DNA of 64,000 nucleotides from MR-S7 sp000400995 (GTDB lineage: Bacteria > Pseudomonadota > Gammaproteobacteria > Burkholderiales > Burkholderiaceae_C): the NCBI RefSeq assembly GCF_045291395.1, contig NZ_CP152342.1, forward strand, positions 3,410,001 through 3,474,000, given 5' to 3'. The translations under genes were made by a program, and so were the position numbers. Each line of letters starts with the position of its first letter. Position 1 is the stretch's first letter. Under the pieces are notes generated by a model. The model searched no databases and had not been told where the DNA came from. It saw only the letters and a program-made list of their open reading frames with translations. Of the stretch, positions 55,325 through 64,000 are shown in pieces.

Positions 55325-56554
55325 TCAGGAGCGGTAGTCGGCGTTGATGGTCACGTACTCGTGGCTCAGGTCGCAGGTCCAGACGGTGTCGGCCGCGTCA
55401 CCGCGCCCAAGCACCACGCGCACGGTGATCTCGCTTTGCTTCATCACGCGCTGGCCATCCTCCTCGCGGTAGGCGGGGTTGCGCCCGCCCTGCACGGCCA
55501 CGTGCACGTCGTCGAGGTACAGGTCGATCAGCGTCTGGTCGAGGTCTTCGATGCCCGCATAGCCCACGGCCGCGAGAATGCGGCCCAGGTTCGGGTCGCT
55601 GGCGAAGAAGGCCGTCTTGACCAGCGGCGAGTGCGCGATGGCGTAGGCCACCTGGCGGCATTCCTCGCCGGTGCGGCCGCCCTCGACGCGCACGGTGATG
55701 AACTTGGTCGCTCCCTCGCCGTCGCGCACGATGGCCTGGGCGAGTTTCTGCGCCACTTCCAGCAGCGCGGCCTTGAGCGCGCCACCTTCGTCACTATCGA
55801 GCGATGTGATGGGCGCGTGCGCGGCCTGGTGCGTGGCGACGAGCACGAACGAGTCATTGGTGGACGTGTCGCCGTCGATGGTCACGCGGTTGAAGGACTG
55901 GTCGGCCAGCTCGCGCACGAGCTGCTGCACCAGTGCGGGAGCGATGCACGCATCGGTGGCCAGGAAGCCCAGCATGGTCGCCATATTGGGCCGGATCATG
56001 CCTGCCCCCTTGGAGATGCCGGTGATGGTCACCGTGGTGCCGCCGATTTGTACCTGCGTGCTGAACGCCTTCGGCAGCGTGTCGGTGGTCATGATGCCCT
56101 CGGCCGCGCGCGCCCAGTGCGCGGGCTGCGCATCGGCCAGCGCGGCGGGCAGGCCGGCCTCGATGCGGTCCACGGGCAGCGGCTCCATGATCACCCCGGT
56201 GGAGAACGGCAGCACCTGCTGCGCGTCCAGCCCCAGGCGGCCCGCGAGCGCCGCGCAGGTGGCGCGGGCGCGCGCCAGGCCGTCGGCCCCCGTGCCGGCG
56301 TTGGCGTTGCCGGTGTTGACCACCATCGCGCGGATGGCCTGGCCGCCCTCCAGGTGCTCGCGGCAGACCTGCACGGGCGCAGCGCAGAAACGGTTCTTGG
56401 TGAACACGCCCGCGACCGTGGCGCCTTCATCGAGCAGGAACACGGTCAGGTCCTTGCGGTGGGCCTTGCGCACGCCGGCTTCGGCCACGCCGATGCGCAC
56501 GCCGGGCACGGCATGCAGGTCGGATGCGATGGGAGCAGAGAGATTCACGGGCAT
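55325..56554 (-). CDS. argJ: Bifunctional glutamate N-acetyltransferase / amino-acid acetyltransferase
   Basis: 409 residues from the ATG at 56554 behind AAGGA. The self-cleavage site with its nucleophilic Thr is in KGAGMIRPNMATMLGF at about 190-205; RMAMVVNTGNANAGTG-type region is intact (AIRAMVVNTGNANAGTG). Transfers acetyl between N-acetylornithine and glutamate in arginine synthesis. Separated from secA by a terminator. Confidence 0.95.
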   Translation of the reverse strand: MPVNLSAPIASDLHAVPGVRIGVAEAGVRKAHRKDLTVFLLDEGATVAGVFTKNRFCAAPVQVCREHLEGGQAIRAMVVNTGNANAGTGADGLARARATCAALAGRLGLDAQQVLPFSTGVIMEPLPVDRIEAGLPAALADAQPAHWARAAEGIMTTDTLPKAFSTQVQIGGTTVTITGISKGAGMIRPNMATMLGFLATDACIAPALVQQLVRELADQSFNRVTIDGDTSTNDSFVLVATHQAAHAPITSLDSDEGGALKAALLEVAQKLAQAIVRDGEGATKFITVRVEGGRTGEECRQVAYAIAHSPLVKTAFFASDPNLGRILAAVGYAGIEDLDQTLIDLYLDDVHVAVQGGRNPAYREEDGQRVMKQSEITVRVVLGRGDAADTVWTCDLSHEYVTINADYRS

Positions 56555-56565
56555 GGTCGTCGTCC

Positions 56566-56600
56566 TTGAAAAATGCAAAACACGGGCCGCAGCCCGTGTT
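56566..56600 (-). terminator. Intrinsic terminator after secA
   Basis: AACACGGGC (56579-56587) pairs with GCCCGTGTT (56592-56600) around CGCA. The minus strand continues TTTGCATTTTTC, a T-rich tail, ending 12 bases before argJ. Confidence 0.85.
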
Positions 56601-56616
56601 CAGTCCAGAGAAAGCA

Positions 56617-59373
56617 TCAGGCCAGCTTGCCGTGGCACTGCTTGAACTTCTTGCCGCTGCCGCAGGGGCAGGGATCGTTGCGGCCCACGCGCACGCCTTC
56701 GGGCAGGTTGAGCGCGGCAGCGCCGTCGGCGTTGATGGTGGTGTCCACGCCGCCGGATTCGTTGGGCGCGCTGTAGGTCACGTTGCCGATGTTCTCGCCG
56801 CGCTGCTCTAGCGCCTGGGCGGCCTCGTCCACCTGTGCACTGGACTGCACCTGAACGGTCATCATCACGCGCGTGACTTCGTTCTTGACCTGGTCGATCA
56901 GCTGGCGGAACAGCTCGAACGCCTCGCGCTTGTACTCCTGCTTGGGCTGCTTCTGCGCATAGCCGCGCAGGTGGATGCCCTGGCGCAGGTAGTCGAGCGC
57001 GCTGAGGTGGTCGCGCCAGCTGGTGTCGAAGCTCTGCAGCAGCACCATGCGCTCGAACTGGGTGAAATTGTCGCCACCCACCTGGGCCACCTTGCCGTCG
57101 AACGCGGCGCGCGCGGCGTCCAGCACCTTCTGCAGGATTTCATCGTCCGTGATGGCTTCGGAGCCCTCGACCTCCTGCTGCAGCGCCAGCGGCACCTGCC
57201 AGTCGGAGGCCAGCGCCTTCTCCAGCGCCGGCAGGTCCCACTGCTCTTCGACCGATTCGGCAGGCACGTACTGGCGCACCACGTCGGTAAGGCAGTCGTC
57301 GCGCATGGCCGAGATCAGGCCGGCCAGGTCGGGCGCATCCAGGATCTCGTTGCGCTGCTGGTAGATGACCTTGCGCTGGTCGTTGGCGACGTCGTCGTAT
57401 TCGAGCAGTTGCTTGCGGACGTCGAAGTTGCGCGCCTCGACCTTGCGCTGCGCACTCTCGATGCTGCGCGTGACGATGCCCGCCTCGATGGCCTCGCCGT
57501 CGGGCATCTTCAGCCGGTCCATGATGGCCTTGACGCGGTCGCCCGCGAAGATGCGCATGAGCTGGTCGTCCAGACTCAGGTAGAAGCGCGAGGAGCCGGG
57601 GTCGCCCTGGCGGCCCGAGCGGCCTCGCAGCTGGTTGTCGATGCGGCGCGACTCGTGCCGTTCGGTGGCGATGATGCGCAGGCCGCCCAGCGCCGTGACC
57701 TTCTCGTGGTCGAGCTTCCACTGCGCGCGCAATTCCTCGATGCGCTGGGTGCGTTCGGCTTCGGAGAGCGATTCGTCGGCCTCCAGCGCGGCCACGGCCT
57801 TCTCCACGTTGCCGCCGAGCACGATGTCGGTGCCGCGGCCCGCCATGTTGGTGGCGATGGTGATCATGCCGGGGCGGCCCGCCTGGGCCACGATGTCGGC
57901 CTCGCGCGCATGCTGCTTGGCGTTGAGCACCTGGTGCGGCAGGCCGGCCTTGTTCAGCAGGTCGTCGATGATTTCGGAGTTCTCGATCGACGTAGTGCCC
58001 ACCAGCACCGGCTGGCCGCGCTCGTGGCACTCGCGGATGTCGGCGATGGCCGCTTCGTACTTCTCGCGCGTGGTCTTGTACACGCGGTCGAGCTGGTCGT
58101 CGCGCTTGCTCGGGCGGTTGGGGGGGATGACCACGGTTTCCAGACCGTAGATTTCCTGGAACTCGTAGGCTTCGGTATCGGCCGTGCCGGTCATGCCGGC
58201 GAGCTTGCCGTAGAGGCGGAAATAGTTCTGGAAGGTGATCGAGGCCATGGTCTGGTTCTCGGCCTGGATCTCCACGCCCTCCTTGGCCTCGACGGCCTGG
58301 TGCAGGCCCTCGCTCCAGCGGCGGCCGGCCATCAGGCGGCCCGTGAACTCGTCCACGATCACGATCTCGCCGTTCTGCACCACGTAGTGCTGGTCGCGGT
58401 GGTACAGGTGGTTGGCCCGCAGCGCCGCGTACAGGTGGTGCACCAGCGAGATGTTCGACGGGTCGTAAAGCGAGGCACCTTCGGGCAGCAGCCCCTGGCT
58501 GGCCAGGATGCGCTCGGCGTTCTCGTGGCCCTGCTCGGTCAGGAACACCTGGTGGGTCTTCTCGTCCACCGTGAAGTCGCCCGGCTTGACAACGCCCTCG
58601 CCTGTGCGCGGGTCCGCTTCGCCCTCCTGGCGCACCAGCAGCGGCACCACCTTGTTGATGGAGACGTACATGGCCGTGTGGTCCTCGGCCTGGCCGCTGA
58701 TGATGAGCGGCGTGCGCGCCTCGTCGATCAGGATGGAGTCCACCTCGTCCACGATGGCGTAGTTCAAGGCACGCTGAACGCGCTCGCGCGCGTCGTAGAC
58801 CATGTTGTCGCGCAGGTAGTCGAAGCCGTACTCGTTGTTCGTGCCGTAGGTGATGTCGGCGCCGTAGGCGGCCTGCTTTTCCTCGCGCGGAATCTGCGGC
58901 AGGTTGATGCCCACCGTGAGGCCCAGGAAGTTGTAGAGGCGCCCCATCCACTGCGCGTCGCGGCCGGCCAGGTAGTCGTTCACGGTCACCACGTGCACGC
59001 CCTTGCCCGAAAGCGCGTTCAGGTACACGGGCAGCGTGGCCGTCAGCGTCTTGCCCTCGCCCGTGCGCATTTCGGCGATCTTGCCGTGGTGCAGCGCCAT
59101 GCCGCCGATGAGCTGCACGTCGAAGTGGCGCATCTTCATGATGCGCTTGGAGCCCTCGCGCACCACGGCAAAGGCCTCGGGCAGCAGCGCGTCGAGCGTT
59201 TCGCCCTTGGCGATGCGGTCCTTGAATTCCTGCGTCTTGCCGCGCAGCGCCTCGTCACTCAGCTTCTCGTATTCCGGCTCCATCGCATTGATGCGAGCGA
59301 CCGTCTTGCGGTATTGCTTGAGCAGCCGGTCGTTGCGGCTGCCGAATAGTTTGGTGAGAAAGTTGGTGGCCAT
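56617..59373 (-). CDS. secA: Preprotein translocase ATPase subunit SecA
   Basis: 918 residues. Walker A MRTGEGKT near residue 106-113, DEVDSILIDEARTPLI (DEAD-type motif II) near 208, the helicase second half with GRSGRQGDPGSS, and a C-terminal zinc-binding CPCGSGKKFKQCHG that binds SecB. Drives Sec-dependent export at SecYEG. The M23 peptidase gene is 136 bases upstream on the same strand; that gap shows no clear feature. Confidence 0.97.
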   Translation of the reverse strand: MATNFLTKLFGSRNDRLLKQYRKTVARINAMEPEYEKLSDEALRGKTQEFKDRIAKGETLDALLPEAFAVVREGSKRIMKMRHFDVQLIGGMALHHGKIAEMRTGEGKTLTATLPVYLNALSGKGVHVVTVNDYLAGRDAQWMGRLYNFLGLTVGINLPQIPREEKQAAYGADITYGTNNEYGFDYLRDNMVYDARERVQRALNYAIVDEVDSILIDEARTPLIISGQAEDHTAMYVSINKVVPLLVRQEGEADPRTGEGVVKPGDFTVDEKTHQVFLTEQGHENAERILASQGLLPEGASLYDPSNISLVHHLYAALRANHLYHRDQHYVVQNGEIVIVDEFTGRLMAGRRWSEGLHQAVEAKEGVEIQAENQTMASITFQNYFRLYGKLAGMTGTADTEAYEFQEIYGLETVVIPPNRPSKRDDQLDRVYKTTREKYEAAIADIRECHERGQPVLVGTTSIENSEIIDDLLNKAGLPHQVLNAKQHAREADIVAQAGRPGMITIATNMAGRGTDIVLGGNVEKAVAALEADESLSEAERTQRIEELRAQWKLDHEKVTALGGLRIIATERHESRRIDNQLRGRSGRQGDPGSSRFYLSLDDQLMRIFAGDRVKAIMDRLKMPDGEAIEAGIVTRSIESAQRKVEARNFDVRKQLLEYDDVANDQRKVIYQQRNEILDAPDLAGLISAMRDDCLTDVVRQYVPAESVEEQWDLPALEKALASDWQVPLALQQEVEGSEAITDDEILQKVLDAARAAFDGKVAQVGGDNFTQFERMVLLQSFDTSWRDHLSALDYLRQGIHLRGYAQKQPKQEYKREAFELFRQLIDQVKNEVTRVMMTVQVQSSAQVDEAAQALEQRGENIGNVTYSAPNESGGVDTTINADGAAALNLPEGVRVGRNDPCPCGSGKKFKQCHGKLA

Positions 59374-59509
59374 GCGAACAGGACCGCGCTGCGCATCACG
59401 AAAGCGGCAGAGCGGCCGGAATCCCTAAGATGAATGAATTCAGATGGGGGCCACCGCCTGGATTGCAAGCAACTGCAACGCGGGAACGGCGGGGCACGGA
59501 TCGAGGATT

Positions 59510-60457
59510 CTACCGTCGTGCAACATCAGCCTTGGCAGGGCGGGCAGCCGCCACGGGCACCTCCCGCGCGTCCTGGCCGGCGGTCAGAAATTTCTGCGGG
59601 TCCTGCGGCACGCCTTGCACCCACACCTCGAAATGCAGGTGGGGACCGGTGGAGCGCCCCGACGTGCCGACCTCGGCGATCTTCTGCCCGCGCCGGACCA
59701 GGTCTCCCAGCTTGACCATCGTGCGGGAAGCATGCGCGTACCGGGTGATCAACTGGTTGCCGTGGTCGATCTCGACCATGTTGCCGTAGGCGGGGTGGTA
59801 TTCCTGCGCAATCACCACGCCCCCGGCCGCCGCCACGATCGCCGTGCCTGTGTCGGCGGGGAAGTCCAGGCCGGTATGCAAGGCCGACTGCCCCGTGAGC
59901 GGGTCGATGCGCCAGCCAAACGGCGAGCCCACCGAGCGCCCCAGCACCGGGGCCTGCGTGGGCACCAGGTGCTTGCGGATGTGCTGGTCGAACAAACGCG
60001 ACTCCGCCACGGTCATCAGGTCTACGCGCCGGTCCGTCAGCGCCGCCAGGTCGTCCAGCGCCGCGTCCAGCTCCTGCATGCTCAGGGAATGGCCCGACAC
60101 CAGGGCACCACCCTGCCCCGGCACGCGGGAAGTATCGAGCGGCGGCATGCCGGCCAGGCCCATCACGCGCTCGCCGAGCGATTCAAGCTGCATCAGCCGT
60201 GCCTGCATCTCCCCCAGCTTGCGGGCCATCGCATCGATGTTGGCCCGCATGAAGCGCTCACGCTGCTGGGCATCCTCCTGCATCGCCGCCGGCGCGCCCC
60301 CGTCCGTGCCGGGCCATTGCCGCAGCCAGTGGTGCGCACCGGCCGCAGCCAGCATCAGTAGCAGGCACAGCAGGGTTGCAGCCACGGCCAGTTGGCCCCC
60401 TCCGAGGTGTATGGCCCGGCTTCGTGCCAGCCGGGCATCCGTGATAATCACATGCAC
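59510..60457 (-). CDS. M23-family metallopeptidase with membrane anchor
   Basis: 315 residues from a GTG at 60457, with GGAGGGGA upstream. Type II membrane anchor at about 22-46 (LAVAATLLCLLLMLAAAGAHHWL), a coiled region (60-150) and a LytM domain with HTGLDFPADTGT and HLHFEVW, the zinc ligands. Likely cleaves or regulates peptidoglycan crosslinks in the periplasm. Divergent from dciA across 37 bases. Confidence 0.92.
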   Translation of the reverse strand: MHVIITDARLARSRAIHLGGGQLAVAATLLCLLLMLAAAGAHHWLRQWPGTDGGAPAAMQEDAQQRERFMRANIDAMARKLGEMQARLMQLESLGERVMGLAGMPPLDTSRVPGQGGALVSGHSLSMQELDAALDDLAALTDRRVDLMTVAESRLFDQHIRKHLVPTQAPVLGRSVGSPFGWRIDPLTGQSALHTGLDFPADTGTAIVAAAGGVVIAQEYHPAYGNMVEIDHGNQLITRYAHASRTMVKLGDLVRRGQKIAEVGTSGRSTGPHLHFEVWVQGVPQDPQKFLTAGQDAREVPVAAARPAKADVARR

Positions 60458-60494
60458 AACGTGTGTCCCCTCCGTTGGCGATCACTTTCTTGCC

Positions 60495-60793
60495 ATGAAC
60501 CGCCGCCATTACGCCATCTCGCTCCAGCAGGCCAGCCAGGAGTCACCCACCCTGGCCCGATTGACTGCGCTGACCCGCGAGTCCAGCGACCGGCTGAAAG
60601 CCATCGAGACATTGATTCCCCCTTGCTCCGGCCCGCGCTTCAAGCCGGGCCGATCGAAGGCACCTGCTGGTGCCTGCTGGTGCGGAGCAATGCGGCAGCA
60701 GCCAAGGTGCGGCAGTTGCTGCCGGCATTTCAGGCGCAACTGCGCAATCGGGGGTGGGAGGTTACCTCCATTCGCCTGAAAATTCAAACCTGA
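60495..60793 (+). CDS. dciA: DUF721/DciA-family protein (frameshifted in this sequence)
   Basis: About 99 residues when one C is restored in the C5 run at 60618-60622. The N-terminal frame gives MNRRHYAISLQQASQESPTL to ETLIPP; the second frame continues LLRPALQAGPIEGTCW to RGWEVTSIRLKIQT and a TGA at 60791-60793. Together they form a complete DUF721 protein. DciA loads the replicative helicase DnaB in bacteria without DnaC. Assignment to DciA is by family; as written, the sequence is broken after about 43 residues. Confidence 0.78.
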
Positions 60794-60832
60794 GCCGGTG
60801 GGTGGCTCGATGGGCGAAAGCGGTGGGGAAGT

Positions 60833-60908
60833 TGGTGCCGGTTGTCGGATTCGAACTGACGACCTACCGCTTACAAGGCGGGTGCTCTACCAACTGAGCT
60901 AAACCGGC
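60833..60908 (-). tRNA. tRNA-Thr (anticodon TGT)
   Basis: 76 bases with an encoded CCA. Acceptor GCCGGTT/AACCGGC, D arm GCTC/GAGC, anticodon loop CTTGTAA, T loop TTCGAAT. Two stem positions do not pair: the outer pair of the anticodon stem (C27-T43) and A52-C62 of the T stem. Sits 66 bases downstream of sspB on the same strand. Confidence 0.93.
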
Positions 60909-60974
60909 GAGAGGCTTCATTCTAGCCGCCAAATGCCGGGGTTTTCACCCTCGGCACTCCGGCGGGAAACGGCG

Positions 60975-61481
60975 TTATTTGACCCGCTTCAAGGACGGTC
61001 GGGCACCGCTGCCAGCAGGCGGCTGCGGACGTGGCGGCTCCTCGCCGTCGTCTGCCACGCTCTCCACGGACTGGAGCTGCACCGGGCTGCGTTCCGGCGC
61101 GCTGGGGGCTACAGTGGCCACACCCGTGGCTTGCTCCTCATCCTGGGGCGCCACCACGTCGTCTTCCAGCGGGAAGGCCATACCCTGCCCATTTTCCCGC
61201 GCATAGATGGCGACGACGCGGCGTACCGGCACCATGATGTCGCGCGGCTCCCCGCCGAAGCGGGCCTTGAACTCGATGAAATCGTTGCCAAGCTGCAGCG
61301 CGCTCGTGGCGTCGTAGCTCACGTTCAGCACGATCTCGCCGTTGTTGACGTATTCGCGGGGTACCTGCACGGAGTCGTTGACGCGCACGACGAGGTAGGG
61401 CGTGAACCCGTTGTCCGTGCACCACTCGTACAGGGCCCGGATGAGGTACGGGCGCGTGGAAGTGAAATCCTGGGCGTTCAT
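60975..61481 (-). CDS. sspB: ClpXP protease specificity-enhancing factor SspB
   Basis: 168 residues. The SspB substrate-binding domain (STRPYLIRALYEWCTDNGFTPY to GQGMAFPLE) is followed by an acidic, Pro-rich linker and the ClpX-binding tail RPSLKRVK. It delivers ssrA-tagged proteins to ClpXP. Follows sspA by 22 bases, as in most proteobacteria. Confidence 0.95.
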   Translation of the reverse strand: MNAQDFTSTRPYLIRALYEWCTDNGFTPYLVVRVNDSVQVPREYVNNGEIVLNVSYDATSALQLGNDFIEFKARFGGEPRDIMVPVRRVVAIYARENGQGMAFPLEDDVVAPQDEEQATGVATVAPSAPERSPVQLQSVESVADDGEEPPRPQPPAGSGARPSLKRVK

Positions 61482-61503
61482 GATGCGCGGCGACGAATGC
61501 GGC

Positions 61504-62115
61504 TTACTTGCGCATGACCTTTTCGGACGGCGTCAGCGCCTCGATGTAGGCCGGCCGCGAGAAGATGCGCTCCGCATACTTCAGCAGGGGGGCGGCGTTC
61601 TTCGACAGCTCGATGCCGTAGTAGTCCAGGCGCCACAGCAGCGGCGCGATGGCCACGTCCAGCATGGAAAAGCCTTCGCCCAGCATGTACTTGTTCTTGA
61701 GGAACACGGGCGCCAGTTGGGTCAGGCGGTCGCGGATGTGGGCGCGCGCCTTTTCCAGCGCCTTCTCGTTGCCTTTGGTGGCGCGGGATTCGAGCGTGTT
61801 CACATGGACGAACAGCTCCTTCTCGAAATTCAGCAGGAACAGGCGCACGCGCGCGCGGTCCACCGGGTCGCCCGGCATCAGCTGCGGGTGCGGAAAGCGC
61901 TCGTCGATGTACTCGTTGATGATGTTCGACTCGTAGAGGATCAGGTCGCGCTCGACCAGGATGGGCACCTGGCCGTAGGGGTTCATCACGCTGATGTCTT
62001 CGGGCTTGTTGTACAGGTCCACATCGCGGATCTCGAAGTCCATGCCCTTCTCGAACAGGACAAAACGGCAGCGATGGGAAAAGGGGCAGGTCGTACCCGA
62101 ATAAAGCACCATCAT
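61504..62115 (-). CDS. sspA: Stringent starvation protein A (GST-like RNA polymerase partner)
   Basis: 203 residues. GST-type thioredoxin fold with SGTTCPFSHRCRF and a C-terminal helical domain with SMLDVAIAPLLWRLDYYGI. Enzymatic GST activity is absent in this family; it binds RNA polymerase in starvation. First of sspA-sspB, after the petABC terminator. Confidence 0.95.
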   Translation of the reverse strand: MMVLYSGTTCPFSHRCRFVLFEKGMDFEIRDVDLYNKPEDISVMNPYGQVPILVERDLILYESNIINEYIDERFPHPQLMPGDPVDRARVRLFLLNFEKELFVHVNTLESRATKGNEKALEKARAHIRDRLTQLAPVFLKNKYMLGEGFSMLDVAIAPLLWRLDYYGIELSKNAAPLLKYAERIFSRPAYIEALTPSEKVMRK

Positions 62116-62129
62116 GGTGGGCAGCTCCT

Positions 62130-62164
62130 AAAAATCAAAAGAGTGGGTGCTGTAGCACCCACTC
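62130..62164 (-). terminator. Intrinsic terminator of the pet operon
   Basis: GAGTGGGTGC (62141-62150) pairs with GCACCCACTC (62155-62164), loop TGTA; the minus strand continues TTTTGATTTTT. It separates petC from sspA. Confidence 0.9.
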
Positions 62165-62210
62165 TGTACAGGCATGGCAGCGCCGGGAAAGCGCGGCGAG
62201 AGTCTAGCGC

Positions 62211-62966
62211 TTACTTGATGTCCTTCCAGAACGCCGCGTTCAGCCGCCAGGCGATGACGATGAAGACGCCCAGGAAGATCAGCACCCAGACGCCGATGCG
62301 AACCCGCGTATTTTGCGCCGGCTCGCCCATCCACTGCAGATAGTTGACGAGATCACCCACGGCCTGGTCGTATTGCAACGGCGTCATGCTGCCGGCCGAG
62401 ACCTGCTCCCAGCCCTTGAAGACATGCTCCACCCTGCCGTGGCTCTGATGCTCCTCGAAGACCGGGCGGCGGTCGCCCTGCAGTTGCCACAGGGCGTGGG
62501 GCATGCCCACGCTCGGGAAGGCAAGGTTGTTCCAGCCGGTGGCCTTGGTGTCGTCGCGGTAGAAGGTGCGCAGGAAGGTGTAGAGATAGTCCGCACCCGT
62601 GCCGCCATGTCCGGCGCGCGAGCGCGCGATCACGGTGAGGTCCGGCGGGTTGGCGCCGAACCACTCCTTGGCCTGGCGCGGGTCGATGGCGGACTTCATG
62701 GTCTCGCCCACCTTGTCGGTGGTGAACAGCAGGTTGTCCTTGATCTGCTGGTCGGTGAGGCCGATGTCCTTGAGGCGGTTGAAACGCATGAAGGCTGCCG
62801 AGTGGCAGTTCAGGCAGTAGTTGACGAACAGCTTGGCGCCGTTCTGCAGCGAAGCCGTGTCGCTGGTGTTGACGGGCGCCTTGTCCCAGGCGATACCGCC
62901 TTCGGCAGCTTGCGCGCCCGAGGCAATGCCCAGCGCAGCGATCAACGTGAGGATGAGTTTCTTCAT
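62211..62966 (-). CDS. petC: Ubiquinol-cytochrome c reductase, cytochrome c1 subunit
   Basis: 251 residues. A signal peptide (MKKLILTLIAALGIASGAQA), heme motif CLNCH near residue 54-58, a later Met in a PHALWQ/MTPLQ context for the sixth ligand, and a C-terminal membrane anchor (about 222-243). Part of the bc1 complex that oxidises ubiquinol. Sixteen bases after petB. Confidence 0.95.
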   Translation of the reverse strand: MKKLILTLIAALGIASGAQAAEGGIAWDKAPVNTSDTASLQNGAKLFVNYCLNCHSAAFMRFNRLKDIGLTDQQIKDNLLFTTDKVGETMKSAIDPRQAKEWFGANPPDLTVIARSRAGHGGTGADYLYTFLRTFYRDDTKATGWNNLAFPSVGMPHALWQLQGDRRPVFEEHQSHGRVEHVFKGWEQVSAGSMTPLQYDQAVGDLVNYLQWMGEPAQNTRVRIGVWVLIFLGVFIVIAWRLNAAFWKDIK

Positions 62967-62982
62967 TGTTGTGTTCTCCAGC

Positions 62983-64000
62983 TCAATGCGGGGCGAAGGT
63001 CACGCGCTCGGGCACGGGCTTGGGTTCGCCCAGGCGGCTCCACCAGGGCATGAGCAGGAAGAAACCGAAGTAGAACAGCGTGCCGACCTGCGACACCCGC
63101 TCGCCGATCGGCGAGGGCGGCTGCACCCCCAAGTAGGCCAGGATCACGAACACGATCACGAACACGCCGTACAGGTACTTGTGCCAGTCTGGACGGTAGC
63201 GGATCGAACGCGCGGGGCTCTGGTCGAGCCAGGGCAGGAAGAACAGAATGACCACGGCGCCGCCCATCACCACCACGCCCCAGAACTTGGCATCGATGGA
63301 GAGCATGAGCACGATGGCTACGGCGGCGGCGATCGCGATGCCGCCCTTGACGAAGCCGGGCAGCTTGCCCTTGAGGATGCCGTAGCCCGCGCCCAGCACC
63401 ACGCAGGCGATCAGCGCATACATCATCTCGCTCGTGATGGCACGCAGCATCGAATAGAACGGCGTGAAGTACCACACCGGAGCGATGTGCGAAGGCGTCT
63501 TCAGCGGGTCGGCGGGAATGAAGTTGTTGTACTCCAGGAAGTAGCCGCCGAACTCGGGTGCGAAGAACACCACGGCCGAGAAGATGAACAGGAACACGCA
63601 TACACCCAGGATGTCGTGCACCGTGTAGTACGGATGGAAGGGCACGCCGTCCAGCGGATGGCCGTGCTCGTCCACCGGCTTGCCGGGGCCCTTGATCTCA
63701 ATGCCGTCGGGGTTGTTGGAGCCCACGTCGTGCAGCGCCAGCAAGTGCGCCACCACCAGGCCCAGCAGCACCAGCGGCACAGCGATCACGTGGAAGCTGA
63801 AGAAGCGGTTCAGCGTCGCGTCGCCCACCACGTAGTCGCCACGGATCAGCAGCGCCAGGTCGGGGCCGATGAAGGGGATGGCCGAGAACAGGTTCACGAT
63901 CACCTGTGCGCCCCAGTACGACATCTGGCCCCAGGGCAGCAGGTAGCCCATGAAGGCCTCGGCCATGAGGGCCAGGAAGATGGCGCAGCCGAAGATCCAG
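62983..64000 (-). CDS. petB: Ubiquinol-cytochrome c reductase, cytochrome b subunit, partial (N-terminus outside window)
   Basis: About 339 residues reach the window edge with no start in sight. GYLLPWGQMSYWGA marks helix C; the Qo-site PEFGGYFLEYNNF region (a PEF variant of PEWY), FHVIAVPL with heme His and WYFTPFYSMLRAI follow. Helices A and B with the other heme ligands lie beyond 64000. Forms the membrane core of the bc1 complex; petC follows 16 bases downstream. Confidence 0.95.
   Translation of the reverse strand, partial: WIFGCAIFLALMAEAFMGYLLPWGQMSYWGAQVIVNLFSAIPFIGPDLALLIRGDYVVGDATLNRFFSFHVIAVPLVLLGLVVAHLLALHDVGSNNPDGIEIKGPGKPVDEHGHPLDGVPFHPYYTVHDILGVCVFLFIFSAVVFFAPEFGGYFLEYNNFIPADPLKTPSHIAPVWYFTPFYSMLRAITSEMMYALIACVVLGAGYGILKGKLPGFVKGGIAIAAAVAIVLMLSIDAKFWGVVVMGGAVVILFFLPWLDQSPARSIRYRPDWHKYLYGVFVIVFVILAYLGVQPPSPIGERVSQVGTLFYFGFFLLMPWWSRLGEPKPVPERVTFAPH

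Noticed and set aside
56971..59349. 792-codon open frame opposite secA
   Set aside because: Low-complexity Val/His/Leu/Gly sequence with no family; secA on the other strand is unmistakable.
62200..62216. TCTAGCGCTTACTTGATG near the petC stop resembles the dispersed repeat
   Set aside because: Only the AGCGCTT core matches; the second arm and the CAATAGCA end are missing, so it is probably chance.

Overview
The window is high-GC chromosomal DNA of a betaproteobacterium, most likely a member of the Comamonadaceae (Acidovorax, Alicycliphilus or a relative). The family assignment rests on protein character and gene order: a divergent ugp locus, Bug-type receptors, hemA-prfA-prmC-grxD, pilBCD-coaE-zapD-yacG, petB-petC-sspA-sspB, and a ubiE-Tim44-ubiJ-ubiB block. 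No insertion sequence, prophage, CRISPR array or replication origin is visible. It is mostly a housekeeping region with a few accessory catabolic cassettes.

Layout. 1-8.7 kb: a partial DMT-family exporter, folE with a translationally coupled BLUF blue-light sensor, an nudB-EEP-clsB operon, aspS, a DUF502 membrane protein, an FmdB zinc ribbon and a sodium:solute symporter. 8.7-13.7 kb: ubiquinone biosynthesis (ubiE, ubiJ, ubiB) with DUF971, Tim44-like and HIT proteins. 13.7-17.6 kb: a giant FAD/Fe-S oxidoreductase. 17.7-22.2 kb: an accessory cassette of LysR regulator, domain-swapped aconitase-like hydro-lyase, Bug receptor and RraA-type aldolase, lying directly behind serA. 23.6-28.7 kb: the glycerol-3-phosphate ABC importer ugpBAEC with ugpQ, preceded by a convincing Pho box. 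28.7-34.4 kb: a large MscS channel, N-formylglutamate amidohydrolase with a Bug receptor and a divergent LysR. 34.4-43.2 kb: hemA, prfA, prmC, grxD, an AAA ATPase, a CNNM/CBS protein, a lytic transglycosylase and proS. 43.3-47 kb: rppH, proB, obgE, rpmA, rplU. 47.1-53.9 kb: ispB, tRNA-Pro, pilB-pilC-pilD-coaE-zapD-yacG. 54-64 kb: mutT, a DUF815 ATPase, argJ, secA, an M23 peptidase, dciA, tRNA-Thr, sspB, sspA, petC and the 3' part of petB.

Two window-wide patterns stand out. First, a roughly 50-bp element with two consecutive hairpins occurs ten times, always at gene junctions, nine times in one orientation; copies supply stop codons to some genes and the start codon to prmC. Second, nine single-base deletions, mostly in homopolymers, break seven otherwise well-conserved genes (fmdB, the symporter, ugpQ, prmC, rppH twice, obgE twice, dciA). 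Because obgE is normally indispensable, these look like sequencing or assembly errors rather than real gene loss, and the affected genes are annotated here across the break.
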